From assembly GCF_004519405.1 (NCBI RefSeq), contig NZ_SGWI01000003.1, positions 682,001 through 746,000 of the forward strand: a DNA stretch of 64,000 nt, in the 5' to 3' direction. The notes below the pieces were generated by a model. That model made no database searches. It saw nothing but the letters and a program-made list of their open reading frames with translations, and had not been told where the DNA came from. The translations under genes and the position numbers were made by a program. The stretch's first letter is position 1. Every line of letters begins with the position of its first letter. The stretch comes from Pseudomonas sp. BCA17 (GTDB taxonomy: Bacteria; Pseudomonadota; Gammaproteobacteria; Pseudomonadales; Pseudomonadaceae). Below, one piece after another: positions 18,138 to 29,224 of this stretch.

Positions 18138-19844
18138 TTAATCCGCCAGGGCGATCGGCCCGATTTCGTCAAATACATCACCCGGGCCTGGGTTTTCCGG
18201 ATGAGTACTGCCGCCGAAGTGGGTCATGATGCCCCACACCGCGTTCAGCGAGGTCTGAACCGCGCCTTCCACCCAGGCCGGGGTCCACGACACGTCGTCG
18301 CCGGCGATAAAGATCCCACGTTGTTCGGCGGGCATGTCCTTCTGCATGAAGTGCGCATACATCCGCTGGTTGTAGCGATAGTGCCCGGGCAACGCGCCTT
18401 TGAAGGCACCGAGGAAATGCGGGTCGGCTTCCCAGGACACGGTGATCGGGTCGCCGATGATGCGCGCCTTGATGTCGACTTTCGGGTAAATCTTCTTCAG
18501 GGCGTCGAGGGCCAGCTTCACGCGTTTATCGATGGGCTGCGGCAGCATTTTCAGCGCGTCGCTCATCCACGAATACGATAGGCAGATAACCCCCGGTTTA
18601 TCGTCACCGTTGTCGAACAGGTAAGTGCCACGGGTCAGGCGATCGGTCAGGGTCATGCTCATCAGGTCGCGGCCGGTTTCCGGGTCTTTGTCTTTCCAGA
18701 ATGGCCGGTCGACCATCACAAAGGTCTTCGACGATTGCATGTAGCGGGTACGGTCGAGGGCCATCCACATCTTTTGCGAGAACAAGGTTTCATCGCACTC
18801 GATCTGAGTGGTCAGCAACCAGCTTTGGCAGGTGGTCAGCACAGCGGCGTATTCGCGGGTGTCGCCGTAGTTGTCCGTCACTGCGAAACGGCCGTCGGCC
18901 GCGTGGGCAATACGCTTCACACCGGCCCGTGGCGCGCCCCGGTGCAGCGAGCTGAGGCTGGTGCCTGCCGGCCAATGGGCGCAGCGTTCCGGCACATGAC
19001 GCCAGATGCCCATGGGCACCTGCGCCACACCGCCAACGACGAGGTGTTGGTGGTCGTCGCAGTTGGTCATGACTACGCGGAAGATCTCCAGCATGGAGTT
19101 GGGGAAGTCCGAATCCCAGCCACCGGTGCCGAAGCCCACTTGCCCGAACACTTCGCGGTGCAGGAACGACAGCTTGGCGAAGGCTTTGGAGGTGGCGACG
19201 AAGTCGTAGAAGGTGCGGTCGTCCCACAGTGGCACCAGCTTATTCCACAGCTCCTTGAGGCGTGGTACGTCGCGATCGCGAATAGCTTGTTGGATATCAC
19301 CGAACTGCGAGCCGTCTTCCAACGCATCGGCCCAGGCGTCGGCCACTTCCTGGAACAGCGCCGGCAGGTCGGAGAGTTTTTGCGCGTAATGGGTCTGGCC
19401 CTCGAGGTCGATCACGGTGCTGCCGGAGGCCGGGGTCAGCGGGTTGGGGAAGGGTTTGGTTTCCAGACCCAGCTTGTCCACATAGTGGTAGAACGCGGTG
19501 GACGACACCGGGAAACGCATGCCACCCAGCTCGGCGATGATGCCCTCGGTGCCTTCAAACGCTTGGGAGCGCAAGCGGCCACCCATCTTCGAGGCTTCGT
19601 ACACCACGGGTTTCAGGCCCAGCTTCATCAGCTCGTAAGCAGCCACCAGCCCGGCGATCCCGGCGCCGACAATGGCGACTTCAGCGCCATGATGGGCGAC
19701 GGGAATACTGCCCAGCCCGGCGGGGTGTTCGATCCAGTCATCAAAGGCAAACGGAAAGTCCGGGCCGAAGACGGTGATGGGCTTTTTGCCGTCTGCAGGG
19801 TGACGATTGTTCTTGTGGAAAGTCTTCTTGTTGGATTCGTTCAT
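18138..19844 (-). CDS. davB: DavB, L-lysine 2-monooxygenase (flavin amine oxidase)
   Basis: FAD enzyme that decarboxylates and oxygenates L-lysine to 5-aminovaleramide. The N-terminal Rossmann motif VAIVGAGIAGLVAAYELMKLG is followed by the GGRLRSQAFEG segment, and a C-terminal FAD-binding region reads IFIAGDDVSWTPAWVEGAV. The protein is nearly superimposable on P. putida DavB over its length; the tryptophan 2-monooxygenase IaaM is a related alternative, but the davA partner favours lysine. Start 19844 (MNESNKKTFHKNNRHP) follows CAGG; a start at 19874 is possible. Confidence 0.92.
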   Translation of the reverse strand: MNESNKKTFHKNNRHPADGKKPITVFGPDFPFAFDDWIEHPAGLGSIPVAHHGAEVAIVGAGIAGLVAAYELMKLGLKPVVYEASKMGGRLRSQAFEGTEGIIAELGGMRFPVSSTAFYHYVDKLGLETKPFPNPLTPASGSTVIDLEGQTHYAQKLSDLPALFQEVADAWADALEDGSQFGDIQQAIRDRDVPRLKELWNKLVPLWDDRTFYDFVATSKAFAKLSFLHREVFGQVGFGTGGWDSDFPNSMLEIFRVVMTNCDDHQHLVVGGVAQVPMGIWRHVPERCAHWPAGTSLSSLHRGAPRAGVKRIAHAADGRFAVTDNYGDTREYAAVLTTCQSWLLTTQIECDETLFSQKMWMALDRTRYMQSSKTFVMVDRPFWKDKDPETGRDLMSMTLTDRLTRGTYLFDNGDDKPGVICLSYSWMSDALKMLPQPIDKRVKLALDALKKIYPKVDIKARIIGDPITVSWEADPHFLGAFKGALPGHYRYNQRMYAHFMQKDMPAEQRGIFIAGDDVSWTPAWVEGAVQTSLNAVWGIMTHFGGSTHPENPGPGDVFDEIGPIALAD

Positions 19845-19989
19845 GGCAAACCTGGCTGGCGACTCGGCGGACATGTCCCGCTGAGTATAGGAAAAGATGG
19901 CAGCCAGTTTAGGGAGCGCAGCGTTCGTTAATAAGACGCAAAGTGTCGTCGAATTGGAACATTTTCAGTCAAAGTGACGAAGTCGATGG

Positions 19990-20445
19990 TCAGATTGGCT
20001 GGCCGCGGTCCAATTTACTGCTGAGGATGATAGAGGTGGTGGTTTTCTCAACGCCGTCTACGCTGCCGATCTGGTCCAGCAATTGGTCCAGTTGCTCCGG
20101 CGAATCGGTGCGCAGCCACGCCACATAATCGAACTCACCGCTGACCGCACACAACTGTTGGACCTGCGCCATGGCGCTTAGCCTGCGCAACACTTCCTTG
20201 CCCGAGCGCGCTTGCACGGTAATGCCCACATAGGCCTGCAAGCCGCCGTCCACCACCCGCTGGCCCAGGCGCACACCGTATCCGGTAATCACCTGGGTCT
20301 TCTCCAGACGTGCCAGGCGCGACGTCACGGTCGTGCGTGCAATACCGAGCTGCCGGGCAAGCATGGCCACACTTTCACGAGCGTTGATCTGCAGGGCGGC
20401 GATCAGTTGGCGGTCGATTTCATCGAGGACGGGCAAAGTGGGCAC
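19990..20445 (-). CDS. Lrp/AsnC-family transcriptional regulator
   Basis: This 151-residue regulator has an N-terminal helix-turn-helix (residues about 5-60, DEIDRQLIAALQINARESV, QLGIARTTVTSRLARLEK) and a C-terminal RAM/ligand domain. It lies 145 bases upstream of davB on the same strand, at the position of P. putida PP_0384. By position and family it probably senses an amino acid, perhaps lysine, and controls davBA. The ligand is not demonstrable from sequence. Confidence 0.9.
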   Translation of the reverse strand: MPTLPVLDEIDRQLIAALQINARESVAMLARQLGIARTTVTSRLARLEKTQVITGYGVRLGQRVVDGGLQAYVGITVQARSGKEVLRRLSAMAQVQQLCAVSGEFDYVAWLRTDSPEQLDQLLDQIGSVDGVEKTTTSIILSSKLDRGQPI

Positions 20446-20491
20446 TCCAGTGCGGGCGGCAATGGGCTACATGTTACAGACTTCCAGACAC

Positions 20492-20517
20492 ACAAAAGCC
20501 GCGCAATGCGCGGCTTT
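20492..20517 (-). terminator. Terminator after tRNA-Ile
   Basis: On the minus strand AAGCCGCGCATTGCGCGGCTTTTGTG forms a tight stem with a short T run, 6 bases past the tRNA 3' end. Confidence 0.85.
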
Positions 20518-20522
20518 GGAGT

Positions 20523-20599
20523 TGGTGGGCCCACACGGACTTGAACCGTGGACCAAAGGATTATGAGTCCTCTGCTCTGACCAACTGAGCTATAGGCCC
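20523..20599 (-). tRNA. tRNA-Ile (CAT anticodon, decodes AUA after lysidine modification)
   Basis: This 77-base tRNA has acceptor strand GGGCCTA, D-loop AGTTGGTCAGA, anticodon loop CTCATAA, T-arm CCACGGTTCAAGTCCGTG, discriminator A and an encoded CCA. The CAT anticodon with this body matches bacterial tRNA-Ile2 (E. coli ileX type: GACTCATAATC stem) rather than initiator or elongator Met. TilS would convert C34 to lysidine so that it reads AUA. Only 15 bases separate it from the upstream rmcA stop on the same strand. Confidence 0.93.
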
Positions 20600-20614
20600 T
20601 TAACAGGTCGCGGA

Positions 20615-23600
20615 TTATAACGATGGTTTCTCCGCTGTGCCATCCGAAAACTCTGAAACACGCAGGTGAAGGTGGCTCGCGGCGAAAAGCTCCGGCGGCT
20701 GGGGCAGGCTGACGATGTAGCCTTGCATCTGCTCGCAGCCCTCTGCGGCCAGGAAGGCTTGTTGCGCGGGGTTTTCCACGCCTTCGGCGATGATGGTGAA
20801 TTGCATGCTGTGGCCCAGGGCGATGATGGCGCGCACGATGGCGGCATCGTGAGGGTCATCGGGCAGGCCGCGCACGAAGGACTGGTCGATCTTCAGGAAG
20901 TCCAGCGGCAGGCGTTTGAGGTAGCTGAGGGACGAGTAGCCGGTGCCGAAGTCATCAATTGCCAACTGTACGCCCAGGCGTTTGAGTTGATGCAACACTT
21001 CCAGCGCTTCTTCGGCCTGGCTCATGATGAAGTTCTCGGTGATCTCCAATTGCAGGCGCCCCGGCTCCAGGCGGTAATCGCGTAGCAACTGTTCGATGCG
21101 CCCCAACAGGTTGGGGTGACGCAACTGTGCGCCGGCGAGGTTTACCGAGAGCGGGCCAAAGTCTTCGAAGTTTTCTTTCCATATGTGCATCTGGCGGCAG
21201 GCTTGTTCCAGGACCCAATCGCCAATCTGCAGGATCATGCCGTTCTCTTCGGCCAGGGCAATGAAGTGTTCGGGAGGCACATCACCGAAGGTTGGGTGAT
21301 GCCAGCGGATCAGGGCTTCGGCGCCGATTATTTCGTGCGTCGAGAGGCTGAGTTTTGGTTGGTAATAGAGGCTCAGTTCGTCGCGCTCCATGGCGCGGCG
21401 CAATTCGTGTTCCAGCGCTACGCGCTCGTTGGCTTGGGCGGTAAGGTCGCGGGTGTAGCTTTCGACCCGGTTGCGCCCCTTGGCCTTGGACCGGTACATC
21501 GCGGCGTCGGCATTTTTGACCAGGGTGGCGACATCGGTGCCGTCCTGGGGGTACAGGCTGGTGCCGATGCTGGCACTGATAAAGAACTCGTGTTCCCCGG
21601 CCTGGAACGGCGGGGTGAAGCAGGCAAGCAGCTTATTGGCCAGGTGCTGGGCATCGCTGGCTTGCTGCAGGCCGGGCAGCAGGATGATGAATTCGTCACC
21701 GCCCAGCCGGGCTACGGTGTCGATATCGCGCAGTTGCTCCTTGAGGCGCACGGCAATGCCTTTGAGCAGCAGGTCGCCGATGGGATGGCCGAGGCTGTCA
21801 TTGATGTGCTTGAAACGGTCCAGGTCGAGGAAAAGGACCGCGCCCTGGTTGCCGGTTTCCTGTTGGTTGTTGAGCGCCGCCTGCAAGCGGTTTTCAAACA
21901 GTGTACGGTTGGGCAGGCCGGTCAGCGGGTCATGGTGGGCCTGGTAGTCGAGGCGTGCCTGGGCGTGCTTGAGGCTGGAAATGTCAGCAAACACTGCGAC
22001 GAAGTGGGTGACCAGTTGCTCGCGGTTGCGCACGGCACTGATGGTCAGCCAACTGGGGTACAGCTCGCCGTTCTTGCGGCGGTTGGATATCTCGCCCTGC
22101 CAATGCCCCTGAGCCGTCAACTGATGCCACATCGCCGCGTAGAACGCGCTGTCGTGCAGGCCGGAGGCGAGCAGGCGCGGAGTATGGCCCAAGGCTTCGG
22201 CTTCGCTGTAGCCGGTGATTTCGCTGAAGGCGCGGTTTACCGCGCTGATGTTCTGGCGGGTGTCGGTGATTAATACACCTTCGGCGGTACTTTCGAACAC
22301 CGTGGCGGCCTGTTGCAGCTTTTCCTGCATGGCCTGGCGTTCGGTGATGTCGCGGGCGATGGTCAACATGCAATCTTCATCGCCGATGGGTAGCGGGCGG
22401 CTGGACAATTCGCACAGGCGAATCAGGCCGTCGGCGCGGCGGATATGGCAGATGAAGTCGCGGACAAACCCGTCGCGCTGCATCAGTTCCAACATATGCT
22501 TGCGCTCGTTGAGGTCGACCCAGATGCCCAGATCCAGGACCGACTGGTCGAGTGATGTCGCGCTGGTGAAGCCGGTCAGGCGGCTGAAGCCCTCGTTCAC
22601 TTCAATCAACAGGCCATCGCGTTGGCGGCTCAGCAGCAAACCATCCGGGGAGGCATGGAACGCCTTGGCGAATTTCTCTTCGGAGGTCTGCAGTCGTTGT
22701 TGGGTTTCTTTGAGTTGGCTGATGTCACGCACCACCACCACCAGCGCCGCAGTGGTGTCGAGTTGAAAAGGCTCGGCCGAGATCAGGCCGGTGAACGCCT
22801 GGCCATTGCTGCGCAAGAAGGGCATTTCCAAGTTGCGGATGCTGGTGTTCTGCAGCCGTTGCAGCAGATCGGGCCCCACGCCTTGAATACCCCAGATATT
22901 CAGCTCGGTAGCGGTTTTGCCGATGACCTCCTCGGCCTTCAGGCCAATTTGGTCCTCGAACGCTTTGTTGACCTCCAGCAGGCAGCCATCGGACATCCTG
23001 GCGATCACCAGGATGTCCGGGCATTGCTGGAATACTGAGGCAAACTTCTGCTCGGACAGTTGCAACGCTTCTTCGGTGCGCTTGGCTTCGCTGATGTCGA
23101 TCATCAGGCCGCGCAGCACCGGCTCATGACCGTGTTCGATCAGGCTGACAATGTCGCGCACCCACAGGCAGCGGCCGTCGGCGGTGATCACCCGATAATC
23201 CACGCTGTGGTCGCGGTTGGCGCGGGTTTCGCGGTAGCAATAGGCTTCGGTGCGCGTCAGGTCGGCGGGGTGGATAATGTTGCGCCAGAAGCCGGGAATC
23301 AGCCAGTGGGCGCGGGGATAGCCCAGTAGGTCTTCGGCATGGGGCGACACGTAGCTGTAGGTGAAATCGGTGATGCTGGCTTCCCAGGCAATCGCCGACA
23401 AGCTCTCCACCAGGCCGCGATAATGGTATTCGCTGCTACGCAATTCCTGTTCGAGGGCGACTCGGCGGGAAATCTCCGAGCTGAGCCGGCGATTGATCCG
23501 AATCACGATGGCCAGTACGGTGCTCAGCAGCAACACAGCGGGCAGGCCGTACATCAGCAGGTCGGCCCAGAATGTACGGTGATCAGTGACGCTGCCTACC

Positions 23601-24358
23601 CAGTGTTGCTGGATTGCGTCGGTTTCATCGGGACTCAGGTCGGCGAGCACCTTGTCCAATATACCCACCAGTATTTTTTCATCCCGTGGGACGCCCATCG
23701 CCAACTGATAGCGGTAGGGCGTTTCGCCGCTCACGTATAAGCCATCAAGCTTGAGTTGGCGCAGGCTCCAGACACTGGAAGCCAGGTCGCCGACCACGGC
23801 ATCCACCTCGTCGGTGGCCAGGGCCTGCAGTGTCGAGCTGACATTGGGCATCGCCACCAGGTTGAGGTCGGGGTGGTGGGTGCGCAGCAATTCATGGGGG
23901 GCGTAGTTCTCCACCACGGCAATCTTCAGCCCGTAGAGGTCCTTGAGGTCGCGTGGTTTAGCACCACCTTCATGGGCGAGGATAACGATGGGGAAGTCTA
24001 GATAAGGGCGCGTGAAGGCCATGTAGCTTTGCCGCTCCGGGGTGGACATGATGCCGGGCAGCAGGTCGAGCTGATTGTTTTTGGCCTGCTCCAGCACGGC
24101 GGTCCAGTTTGCCGGCTCGATCAGTTTGACCCGCACGCCCAGGCGATCCTGGATCAGGCGCACATAGTCGGCAGCCAGTCCCTGGTAGCGACCATCTTCG
24201 TCGCGATATTCGAAGGGGGGCCAAGAGGCATCCACCCCCAGGCGCAGCTCCTGATGGTCCGACAGCCAGCTACGCTCATCATCAGAAAGAGTCAACGCGC
24301 CAGCCGTTGCGGTCCAGGTCAGCAGCGACAGCAGTAACACAGTCGGCAGTCTGGGCAT
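20615..24358 (-). CDS. rmcA: RmcA-like redox-responsive c-di-GMP protein (SBP-PAS-GGDEF-EAL)
   Basis: This 1247-residue inner-membrane signalling protein has a signal peptide and a periplasmic bacterial extracellular solute-binding (SBP_bac_3) domain from about residue 25 to 250 (LRLGVDASWPPFEYRDEDG). One transmembrane helix follows (LPAVLLLSTVLAIVIRI), then about four PAS domains, a GGDEF domain with intact ARLGGDEF and an RxxD (RDID) I-site five residues upstream, and a complete EAL domain (GAEALIRWHHP, DDFGTGYSSL). It could both make and degrade c-di-GMP. Length, domain order and position next to rpoD match P. aeruginosa RmcA (PA0575), a phosphodiesterase linked to phenazine/redox sensing. 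Start 24358 (MPRLPTVLLLSLL) restores the signal peptide. Confidence 0.9.
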   Translation of the reverse strand: MPRLPTVLLLSLLTWTATAGALTLSDDERSWLSDHQELRLGVDASWPPFEYRDEDGRYQGLAADYVRLIQDRLGVRVKLIEPANWTAVLEQAKNNQLDLLPGIMSTPERQSYMAFTRPYLDFPIVILAHEGGAKPRDLKDLYGLKIAVVENYAPHELLRTHHPDLNLVAMPNVSSTLQALATDEVDAVVGDLASSVWSLRQLKLDGLYVSGETPYRYQLAMGVPRDEKILVGILDKVLADLSPDETDAIQQHWVGSVTDHRTFWADLLMYGLPAVLLLSTVLAIVIRINRRLSSEISRRVALEQELRSSEYHYRGLVESLSAIAWEASITDFTYSYVSPHAEDLLGYPRAHWLIPGFWRNIIHPADLTRTEAYCYRETRANRDHSVDYRVITADGRCLWVRDIVSLIEHGHEPVLRGLMIDISEAKRTEEALQLSEQKFASVFQQCPDILVIARMSDGCLLEVNKAFEDQIGLKAEEVIGKTATELNIWGIQGVGPDLLQRLQNTSIRNLEMPFLRSNGQAFTGLISAEPFQLDTTAALVVVVRDISQLKETQQRLQTSEEKFAKAFHASPDGLLLSRQRDGLLIEVNEGFSRLTGFTSATSLDQSVLDLGIWVDLNERKHMLELMQRDGFVRDFICHIRRADGLIRLCELSSRPLPIGDEDCMLTIARDITERQAMQEKLQQAATVFESTAEGVLITDTRQNISAVNRAFSEITGYSEAEALGHTPRLLASGLHDSAFYAAMWHQLTAQGHWQGEISNRRKNGELYPSWLTISAVRNREQLVTHFVAVFADISSLKHAQARLDYQAHHDPLTGLPNRTLFENRLQAALNNQQETGNQGAVLFLDLDRFKHINDSLGHPIGDLLLKGIAVRLKEQLRDIDTVARLGGDEFIILLPGLQQASDAQHLANKLLACFTPPFQAGEHEFFISASIGTSLYPQDGTDVATLVKNADAAMYRSKAKGRNRVESYTRDLTAQANERVALEHELRRAMERDELSLYYQPKLSLSTHEIIGAEALIRWHHPTFGDVPPEHFIALAEENGMILQIGDWVLEQACRQMHIWKENFEDFGPLSVNLAGAQLRHPNLLGRIEQLLRDYRLEPGRLQLEITENFIMSQAEEALEVLHQLKRLGVQLAIDDFGTGYSSLSYLKRLPLDFLKIDQSFVRGLPDDPHDAAIVRAIIALGHSMQFTIIAEGVENPAQQAFLAAEGCEQMQGYIVSLPQPPELFAASHLHLRVSEFSDGTAEKPSL

Positions 24359-24441
24359 AACGGTCTCGTTATGGCACGGGGAATGTTTCGAGTGTAGACG
24401 GGCATTGCGGGGGAGGGGGATTGCAGGGGATTTTTCTGTAG

Positions 24442-24473
24442 AAAGCAAAACCCCCGGCCTGGGCCGGGGGTTC
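24442..24473 (-). terminator. rpoD terminator
   Basis: On the minus strand AACCCCCGGCCCAGGCCGGGGGTTTTGCTTT forms a strong GC stem with a T-rich tail, just after the rpoD stop. Confidence 0.9.
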
Positions 24474-24478
24474 TGGTA

Positions 24479-26329
<1,851 letters not shown>

Positions 26330-26396
26330 AACACCCTATCCACTGAAGGTCTTGGCGGGCAAAAAACAAGCCGAGGATTATACCCGAGCTATGACC

Positions 26397-28370
26397 TCAC
26401 ACGCCAGCTGAGGTCGGGTTTGATGCGGAAACATTCTGTTTTAATAGATCGCGCATCTGTTTTGCTATCTGAATTTGCTCTTCAGCCGACAATCCCGGCT
26501 GCCTTGCTTTCTTGATGAGTTCATCGAGGGTCTGCGTTTGCTGACCCGCAGATAACCTATTAATGGTGTCTAAAAATTGTTGTTCAAGGTTATCGCCGTC
26601 AATTAGCCACTCCTTTTCCGCGAGTGCTTTCAGGAGGCGCCCCTGTTCGGTGCCATGCCAGCGAGCCATCAATTGAATTGAGTTTAGCTTAGGATTTTTC
26701 TGGACCGCCTCGACCAAGGCGATCAGTACCTGAGCATAGCTGTTGGTTTCGTTGGCAAAATGGTCGGCGCTTTCAACTTTTCCCGCCAGTTGTGGGTGAT
26801 GAATCAGCGTGCGCAATGCGATAAGCATCGGTGCTTCCACCGCTACGGGAGTGCGTGGCGTATAGGCTTCATCGCGATCACCGCGCTTGCCGTTCTTGCT
26901 CCAGGGTTTCTTGTTGTCCCATTTCTTGCCGCCGGCACCGGGCTTCTTCGGCGTCCACTCCTGTTGGGGCGCATAGGCCTCCTGCGGTTGGTGGAAATCG
27001 GCATAGTCCGGCATGGCGTCGTAATCCATGCCTGGGTCGTACACCGGCGGCGCGTCCTGCGGTGCGCTGTGGACCAGCTGGCTGACAGCCTCGCCACTCA
27101 AGCCGGTGATTTCCAGCAGACGCATGCGCATCAGTGACTTCAGGTTGGCACCTGGGACCTTGTCGATCAGCGGTGCGGCGAGCGTGGCCATGTGGGCCTT
27201 GCCTTCGAGGGACCGCGGATCGGCTTCTTCGGTCAACTGCTGGAAGAAATAATCCGCCAGTGGCTGGGCGTGTTGATTGATGCGCGCACGAAACGCATCG
27301 GTGCCTTCGGAGCGAACCAGTGTGTCCGGGTCTTCGCCTTCGGGCAGGAACAAGAAGCGTGCGCGACGCCCATCCTGCAAGCTCGACAGGGTGGCTTCGA
27401 GTGCGCGCCAGGCGGCATTGCGGCCGGCCTGGTCGCCGTCGAAGCAGAACAATACGCTGGGCACCACGCGAAACAGACGTTTCATGTGTTCTTCACTGGT
27501 GGCGGTGCCGAGTGTCGCCACGGCATTGCGCAGGCCTTGCTGGGCCAGGGCAATCACGTCCATATAGCCTTCAACCACGATGATTTCATCGAGGTTGCGG
27601 TTGTTCTTGCGCGCTTCGAACAGGCCGTAAAGCTCTTGGCCTTTGTGGAATACCGGCGTTTCCGGCGAGTTCAAGTACTTGGGTTTGTCGTCTCCCAGTA
27701 CGCGGCCACCAAAAGCGATGATCCGGCCGCGGCTGTCGCGGATCGGAAACATCACGCGGTCGCGGAAGCGGTCATAGCGCTTGCCGGTCTCTGCATTTTC
27801 CACCAGCAAGCCGGCATCGATCATGGCTTTTTGCTGCAGCGTATCGCTGCTCAGGTGTTTGTACAGATTGTCCCAGCCGGGCGGGGCAAACCCCAGGCCG
27901 AAGTCGCGAGCGATTTCACCGGTGAGGCCGCGGCCCTTGAGGTAATCGACGGCGGCCTTGCGTTGCGGATGGCTTTTAAGTGCCTGGCGGTAGAACTCGG
28001 CAGCGGCGGTCAGCAGCGGGTAGAGCGGCGAATCGGTGGGCTGTCGCGGTTTGTGCGGGCGACCACTCTCTTCGCGGGGGATTTCCATGCCGGCGGCTTT
28101 CGCCAGTTCCTCGACCGCCTGGGGGAAATCCAGGTTGTCGTGGTCCATGATGAAGCCGAGGGCGTTGCCGCCCGCGCCGCAGCCGAAACAGTAGTAGAAC
28201 TGTTTGTCGGGGCTGACGCTGAACGACGGCGTCTTTTCTTTGTGGAACGGACAGCAGGCCGTGTAGTTTTTGCCGGCCTTTTTCATTTGCAGGCGCGAGC
28301 TGACAACATCGACGATGTCGGTGCGGTTCAGAAGGTCGTCAATAAAGCTCTGGGGAATTAGCCCGGCCAT
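26397..28370 (-). CDS. dnaG: DNA primase DnaG
   Basis: Synthesises RNA primers at the replication fork. The 657-residue protein has the CHC2-type zinc finger at the N-terminus (CCPFHKEKTPSFSVSP then FYYCFGCGAGGNA), the TOPRIM catalytic core (EIIVVEGYMDVIALAQQGL, LFCFDGDQAGRNA), and a C-terminal DnaB-binding domain. A low-complexity linker rich in Pro, Lys and Trp (EWTPKKPGAGGKKWDNKKPW) precedes the C-terminal domain. It is followed by rpoD as in most proteobacteria. Confidence 0.99.
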   Translation of the reverse strand: MAGLIPQSFIDDLLNRTDIVDVVSSRLQMKKAGKNYTACCPFHKEKTPSFSVSPDKQFYYCFGCGAGGNALGFIMDHDNLDFPQAVEELAKAAGMEIPREESGRPHKPRQPTDSPLYPLLTAAAEFYRQALKSHPQRKAAVDYLKGRGLTGEIARDFGLGFAPPGWDNLYKHLSSDTLQQKAMIDAGLLVENAETGKRYDRFRDRVMFPIRDSRGRIIAFGGRVLGDDKPKYLNSPETPVFHKGQELYGLFEARKNNRNLDEIIVVEGYMDVIALAQQGLRNAVATLGTATSEEHMKRLFRVVPSVLFCFDGDQAGRNAAWRALEATLSSLQDGRRARFLFLPEGEDPDTLVRSEGTDAFRARINQHAQPLADYFFQQLTEEADPRSLEGKAHMATLAAPLIDKVPGANLKSLMRMRLLEITGLSGEAVSQLVHSAPQDAPPVYDPGMDYDAMPDYADFHQPQEAYAPQQEWTPKKPGAGGKKWDNKKPWSKNGKRGDRDEAYTPRTPVAVEAPMLIALRTLIHHPQLAGKVESADHFANETNSYAQVLIALVEAVQKNPKLNSIQLMARWHGTEQGRLLKALAEKEWLIDGDNLEQQFLDTINRLSAGQQTQTLDELIKKARQPGLSAEEQIQIAKQMRDLLKQNVSASNPTSAGV

Positions 28371-28748
28371 GGCGTTCTCGTCATCACTGCGTGTAAATGA
28401 GGGCCCGTCAAGTGCTCAAGCACGGGGATTCCACGGCTTGATCGACAATTGTCTGCTTGGGCTATCAGGGAGTGTATCTGCCGAGCGTTCACTGACGTTA
28501 ATTTCTATCAGTCTTCGGCCTTGAAATGTTGCCCGGGTTTCCGGTCCTGGCCAATGATGGGCCTCGGAAGATGGGCGCAGCCGATACGGTTGATCGTCTG
28601 TTAAAAAATAAGTGTGCTCGTCAGTAGCCTTGTTAGGCTCGTCAGAAGAGACGTGCACCGCTGGCAAAAGAGCCAGTCCTGACGTGTGAAGCAATGTCTC
28701 GGTCGCATGTGCGGCGTCAACAGTGAAGCATCAAGCGATATCCGCAAA
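28371..28748. other. Gene-free interval between dnaG and rpsU
   Basis: I find no convincing coding region here. The only sizeable frame (28416-28694, minus, 92 codons) shows no protein-like pattern. P. aeruginosa places a YqeY-family gene (PA0578) between rpsU and dnaG; nothing like YqeY is visible. The interval presumably holds dnaG-rpoD promoters, but I see no clear consensus pair. Confidence 0.6.
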
Positions 28749-28781
28749 TGCCAGCAGCCCGGCTGAGGGCCGGGCTTGGCA
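28749..28781 (-). terminator. Hairpin terminator after rpsU
   Basis: The nested arms TGCCA/TGGCA and AGCCCGGC/GCCGGGCT lie 25 bases past the rpsU stop. The T run on the minus strand is short (ATTTG), so it may be a partial terminator allowing read-through to dnaG. Confidence 0.55.
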
Positions 28782-28806
28782 GAAGCTTGCTACGAACGTC
28801 TGTGTA

Positions 28807-29022
28807 TTAGTACAGACGAACGGCGCGGCGCTGTTCGCGCTGAACTTTCTTGGCGTGACGCTTAACAGCGGCTGCTGCTTTACGCTTACGCTCAGAAGTT
28901 GGCTTCTCGTAAAATTCGCGGCTACGAACTTCAGCCAGTACACCGGCTTTTTCGCAGGAGCGCTTGAAACGACGCAGAGCTACGTCGAAGGGTTCGTTCT
29001 CTTTAACTTTGACGGCTGGCAT
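28807..29022 (-). CDS. rpsU: 30S ribosomal protein S21
   Basis: This 71-residue, highly basic protein begins [20 protein letters not shown] and has the Lys/Arg-rich tail [20 protein letters not shown] typical of bS21. It joins the small subunit late and aids initiation. It is the first gene of the rpsU-dnaG-rpoD cluster on this strand. The stop codon lies in the loop of a 7-bp perfect hairpin (CGTCTGT/ACAGACG, 28797-28818). Confidence 0.99.
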
Positions 29023-29224
29023 CCAGAGCTACCTTCTTTCATTACCGGGATCAACGTTCTCGTCGCAAAAAATTCGCGGCTGAGGTCGTCGGTTTTTAAG
29101 GGTTGCGGATGTTAACCCCTCATTGCCCGGAATGCAAAGCCTCTGATCGAAAACCGCTGGTCGGGAGTGGGAGTGGCGACTATTATGCGCGCCTTCGAAT
29201 TCAGCCTCTACAAGGCGCAAACCC

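Noticed and set aside
28416..28694. 92-codon minus-strand frame in the dnaG-rpsU gap, considered as a yqeY remnant
   Set aside because: No similarity to YqeY that I can see, no ribosome site and no hydrophobic or helical pattern.
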